Assembly: GCA_947259645.1 (NCBI GenBank) | Contig: CAMYND010000010.1 | Location: 1-55,286, forward strand | Direction of reading: 5' to 3' | DNA length: 55,286 bases | Source: Thermodesulfovibrionia bacterium | GTDB lineage: Bacteria > Nitrospirota > Thermodesulfovibrionia > UBA6902 | Shown here: in pieces, positions 53,119 to 55,286 of the stretch | Layout: each line of letters starts with the position of its first letter | Position numbering within the stretch: the stretch's first letter is position 1 | Notes under the pieces: model-generated | The model's input: the letters and a program-made list of their open reading frames with translations, nothing else | The model's database searches: none | Told to the model about the DNA's origin: nothing | Translations under genes and position numbers: made by a program

Positions 53119-53197
53119 CGTTAGTAGGACAATACAATGTTTAACTATGTAACCCAGATCTGATGAGTTTCTCCGGACCCATTGAGGAGACATACCA

Positions 53198-53956
53198 ATG
53201 GCATTGACAGTTGGCATCGCCACAGATGAAAAAGAGCAGGAAAAGATTTTCAAACTGAGATACAAGGTGTATTGTCAGGAGTGGGGTTTTGACAACCATG
53301 TAGACCACTCCAGCAGGATCATCACTGACAAGTACGATGAACATGCGATTCATTTTGTGGCGAAAGACGATGCTCAGAAGATCGTTGGAGCCATAATGAT
53401 CATACTGAACTCCTCAGAAGGATACCCCACTGAAAATTACTGTGAACTCAATCTTGACAAAGATGGGCTCCCCCGCGATTCTTTAGCTGAGATTTCCCGC
53501 CTCGTTATACACAGGGATTGCAGAAAAAGAGCGGGAGACAGATATATTTATGGCCATGACGAAGAGAGGAGGAGCATTGGAAGTTTCAACTTTCCTCAAA
53601 CCTACGGAAACTATCATACGACCTATAAACGGAACGAAGACAGGTACGCGAAGCAGAACAGCAAGCGCGGTGGTGATTCATACAGTGACCGGAGAAAAAG
53701 GCACGAAGTTCTTATCAGTCTCTATAAAGCAGTTTATCAGGAGAGCAAACGCAGGAATATTTCTCACTGGTATTCATTCATGACAAAGGGTATACTGAAT
53801 TTTCTGGTCAGGCTTGGCATTGAATTCAGGGAGATTGGTGACTCTATAGACTATTATGGCATTCGAACTCCATACCTGGCTGAAATAATGAAAATAGATG
53901 AGGAGATGCAGGGCAAGGCTCCGGAATTGTATGATGAATTTACCAGGGGCCTTTAG
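53198..53956 (+). CDS. PEP-CTERM/exosortase-associated acyltransferase (N-acyl amino acid synthase type)
   Basis: 252-aa GNAT-fold protein of the family found with exosortase loci, related to N-acyl amino acid synthases (FeeM). The N-terminal RYKVYCQEWGFD and HAIHFVAKD patterns, AEISRLVIHRD mid-region and C-terminal SFMTKGILNFLVRLGIEFREIG are typical. The region 115-160 is very basic and polar and may be a loop. GAGGAG precedes the ATG. Presumed acyl donor is acyl-ACP and acceptor is unknown. Adjacent ATPase gene supports an exosortase locus. Confidence 0.88.
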   Translation: MALTVGIATDEKEQEKIFKLRYKVYCQEWGFDNHVDHSSRIITDKYDEHAIHFVAKDDAQKIVGAIMIILNSSEGYPTENYCELNLDKDGLPRDSLAEISRLVIHRDCRKRAGDRYIYGHDEERRSIGSFNFPQTYGNYHTTYKRNEDRYAKQNSKRGGDSYSDRRKRHEVLISLYKAVYQESKRRNISHWYSFMTKGILNFLVRLGIEFREIGDSIDYYGIRTPYLAEIMKIDEEMQGKAPELYDEFTRGL

Positions 53957-54084
53957 CCTGTTGAACTGTGCCTTTTTGCTGCCCCGTTTTTTATTGACAT
54001 CCTTCCCACAGAAATAATATCATTTTTCCATCAGAGATTTTATAATAGTACAAGAACGCGAAACAAAAACAAGGTAAAATTATA

Positions 54085-55275
54085 ATGTACGAAAAACAGT
54101 TCTCTTTTAATCATAAGCCCTTTGAGTTAGTTCCCAACCCGGAATTTCTCTATCTCAGCAAAACACACAAAAAGGCGATAACCTATCTTGATTACGGCAT
54201 AAAAGAGAAGCTCGGATTTATTCTTTTAACCGGCGAGATAGGATCTGGCAAGACCACGATTATCCGGAATTTCGTCAATAATCTCAATAGCAGGATCCAG
54301 CTGTCAAGAATTAATAATACAAAAGTGAGTTCAGAGCAGCTCATATCTATGATCAATGAAGATTTCGGTCTGAAGATAGAAGGAAAAAACAAGACAAGAC
54401 TTTTAAGTGACTTAAATGAATTTTTAATCCAGCAATATTCCAGGAAAAACCAGCCTGTTCTGCTCATCGATGAAGCCCAGAATCTGTCACCGGATCTACT
54501 TGAAGAGGTGAGGCTCCTTTCTAACCTGGAAACTGACAAGGCCAAACTTCTGCAGATAATTCTTGTTGGTCAGCCGGAACTGAAGAAAACACTTATGCTC
54601 CCGGAGCTGACACAGCTGCGGCAGAGAATTAACATTAATTATCATATTGCGCCCCTCTCCATTGAAGAGACCGCTTCTTATATCCGGCATCGTCTTGAAA
54701 TAGCCGGCAATCGCGATGCTATAAGATTTGAGGGAGACACGGTAGATGTGATCTATAAATTCAGCAGAGGGATCCCGAGGCTTGTGAACATATTGTGTGA
54801 TTTTGCCCTGCTGACTGCCTTTGTGGAAGGAAAAACTGAAGTGGGTGATGAGATTGTCAGAGCGGTGTCCACTGATCTTCAGACCAATGATTACTGGAGT
54901 GAATATCAGGGTACTCCTCGTGCCGAGTCAGGTAACAACAGGGAAGGAATTGATTTATCACAGGTTACAGGTGATATGGCACTCAGGCTGATCAGGCTGG
55001 AGGAACTTGTTGAAAACAACCTTCCGGAATTAACCTCACTTGCAAATAAACTTGACCGGATGGAGCAGGCGCTGGATAAAGTTGCTGACAGGGGAGAAGA
55101 CAATAAAATGTCGCTCCTGCTGAAGAGGGTTGATGAGCTCGAACAGAGACTGAATATTACGAATGAGAGCAATAAGATACCTGTTACTACAGGTAATGAA
55201 AAGAGAATTGATAATCAAGTCAGCAGTATAAAGAAAAAACTCAACGATATTGATATTAAATTAAGAAATCTTTAA
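54085..55275 (+). CDS. ExeA-like AAA ATPase of exosortase/EPS loci
   Basis: 396 aa. AAA ATPase of the type that accompanies XrtA loci (general secretion protein A-like). Walker A GEIGSGKTT near residue 50, Walker B VLLIDEAQNLS near 127, sensor region LLQIILVGQPEL, and RQRININYHI arginine finger region. After residue 270 a polar linker is followed by a helical, probable coiled-coil C-terminus (LIRLEELVENN...). ATG lacks a clear ribosome binding site; a TTGACA lies at 53994. Complete within the window, the next gene is cut off. Confidence 0.9.
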   Translation: MYEKQFSFNHKPFELVPNPEFLYLSKTHKKAITYLDYGIKEKLGFILLTGEIGSGKTTIIRNFVNNLNSRIQLSRINNTKVSSEQLISMINEDFGLKIEGKNKTRLLSDLNEFLIQQYSRKNQPVLLIDEAQNLSPDLLEEVRLLSNLETDKAKLLQIILVGQPELKKTLMLPELTQLRQRININYHIAPLSIEETASYIRHRLEIAGNRDAIRFEGDTVDVIYKFSRGIPRLVNILCDFALLTAFVEGKTEVGDEIVRAVSTDLQTNDYWSEYQGTPRAESGNNREGIDLSQVTGDMALRLIRLEELVENNLPELTSLANKLDRMEQALDKVADRGEDNKMSLLLKRVDELEQRLNITNESNKIPVTTGNEKRIDNQVSSIKKKLNDIDIKLRNL

Positions 55276-55286
55276 GGCAAAATAAT

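Larger units (their letters stand above)
52533..53197. other. 665-bp gap between divergent PEP-CTERM gene and acyltransferase
   Basis: No ORF of note. It contains dyads at 52615-52630 and 52657-52677, a GCACGTGC palindrome at 52646-52653, the direct repeat CCATGTCCCCT (52605-52615 and 52763-52773), and a promoter near 53091. Otherwise AT-rich. Confidence 0.7.

Noticed and set aside
1-55286. Insertion sequences, prophage or integrase
   Set aside because: No transposase, integrase or terminal repeats recognised anywhere in the window.
1-55286. tRNA or rRNA genes
   Set aside because: The only T-loop sequence found belongs to tmRNA; no other RNA gene was recognised by eye.

Overview
The window reads as chromosomal, mostly housekeeping DNA from a Gram-negative, probably anaerobic bacterium. 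Signs of an outer membrane are an OmpA-type porin, lipoproteins and the heptose gene gmhA. A CooT-type nickel protein points to an anaerobe. The gene mix (thymidylate synthase of the type known from methanogens, bacterial deoxyhypusine-synthase homologue, PEP-CTERM/exosortase accessory genes, secD-secF-recJ-rel order) resembles the Nitrospirota or neighbouring former deltaproteobacterial lineages. That placement is inferred from gene content only; there is no rRNA gene here.

Layout. 0.3-3.3 kb: OmpA-like protein with four 90-bp repeats, then xseA-xseB. 3.4-5.7 kb: orphan membrane hybrid histidine kinase (minus). 5.9-13.7 kb: a tiny ORF with a perfect ribosome binding site, then yajC-secD-secF, recJ, and a bifunctional Rel with a DNA-repair methyltransferase. 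13.7-18.8 kb (minus): a B12-binding radical SAM protein, groES-groEL under a perfect CIRCE operator, and a rhomboid protease. 18.9-23.4 kb (minus): a tightly overlapping three-gene signalling module of PAS kinase, single-domain receiver and receiver-PAS-PAS-GGDEF diguanylate cyclase. 23.6-24.1 kb: tmRNA, whose terminator belongs to a small palindromic repeat family with a second, inverted copy nearby. 24.2-28.3 kb: thymidylate synthase, glgC, a deoxyhypusine/homospermidine synthase homologue, flavin reductase and a truncated DUF1614-like gene.

28.4-39.9 kb: a PfkB sugar kinase, then a long plus-strand run: argH, an LptM-like/FN3 lipoprotein and gmhA; amidase, GerMN protein and murI with overlapping ends; rph, radC; purH-purD-purE and a small unknown protein. 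40-47.6 kb: argB and trpC (minus), a divergent multi-pass membrane protein, then lipM-like, cooT-like, tlyA, dxs and ispA on the minus strand. 47.9-51.9 kb: acyl-CoA/ACP ligase and dTDP-rhamnose genes (rfbC-like, rfbB, rfbD; no rfbA in view). 51.9-55.3 kb: a PEP-CTERM protein, the exosortase-associated acyltransferase and the exosortase-associated AAA ATPase, so the window probably ends inside an exopolysaccharide/exosortase locus.

Themes: envelope building (SecDF, MurI, amidase, GmhA, rhamnose, PEP-CTERM), precursor supply (purine, arginine, tryptophan, isoprenoids, thymidylate) and stress handling (Rel, GroESL, tmRNA, Ogt). The least explained items are the micro-ORF before yajC, several genes whose promoter sits directly on the start codon (possible leaderless mRNAs), the dyads in the 665-bp gap before the acyltransferase, and the dispersed intergenic repeats.
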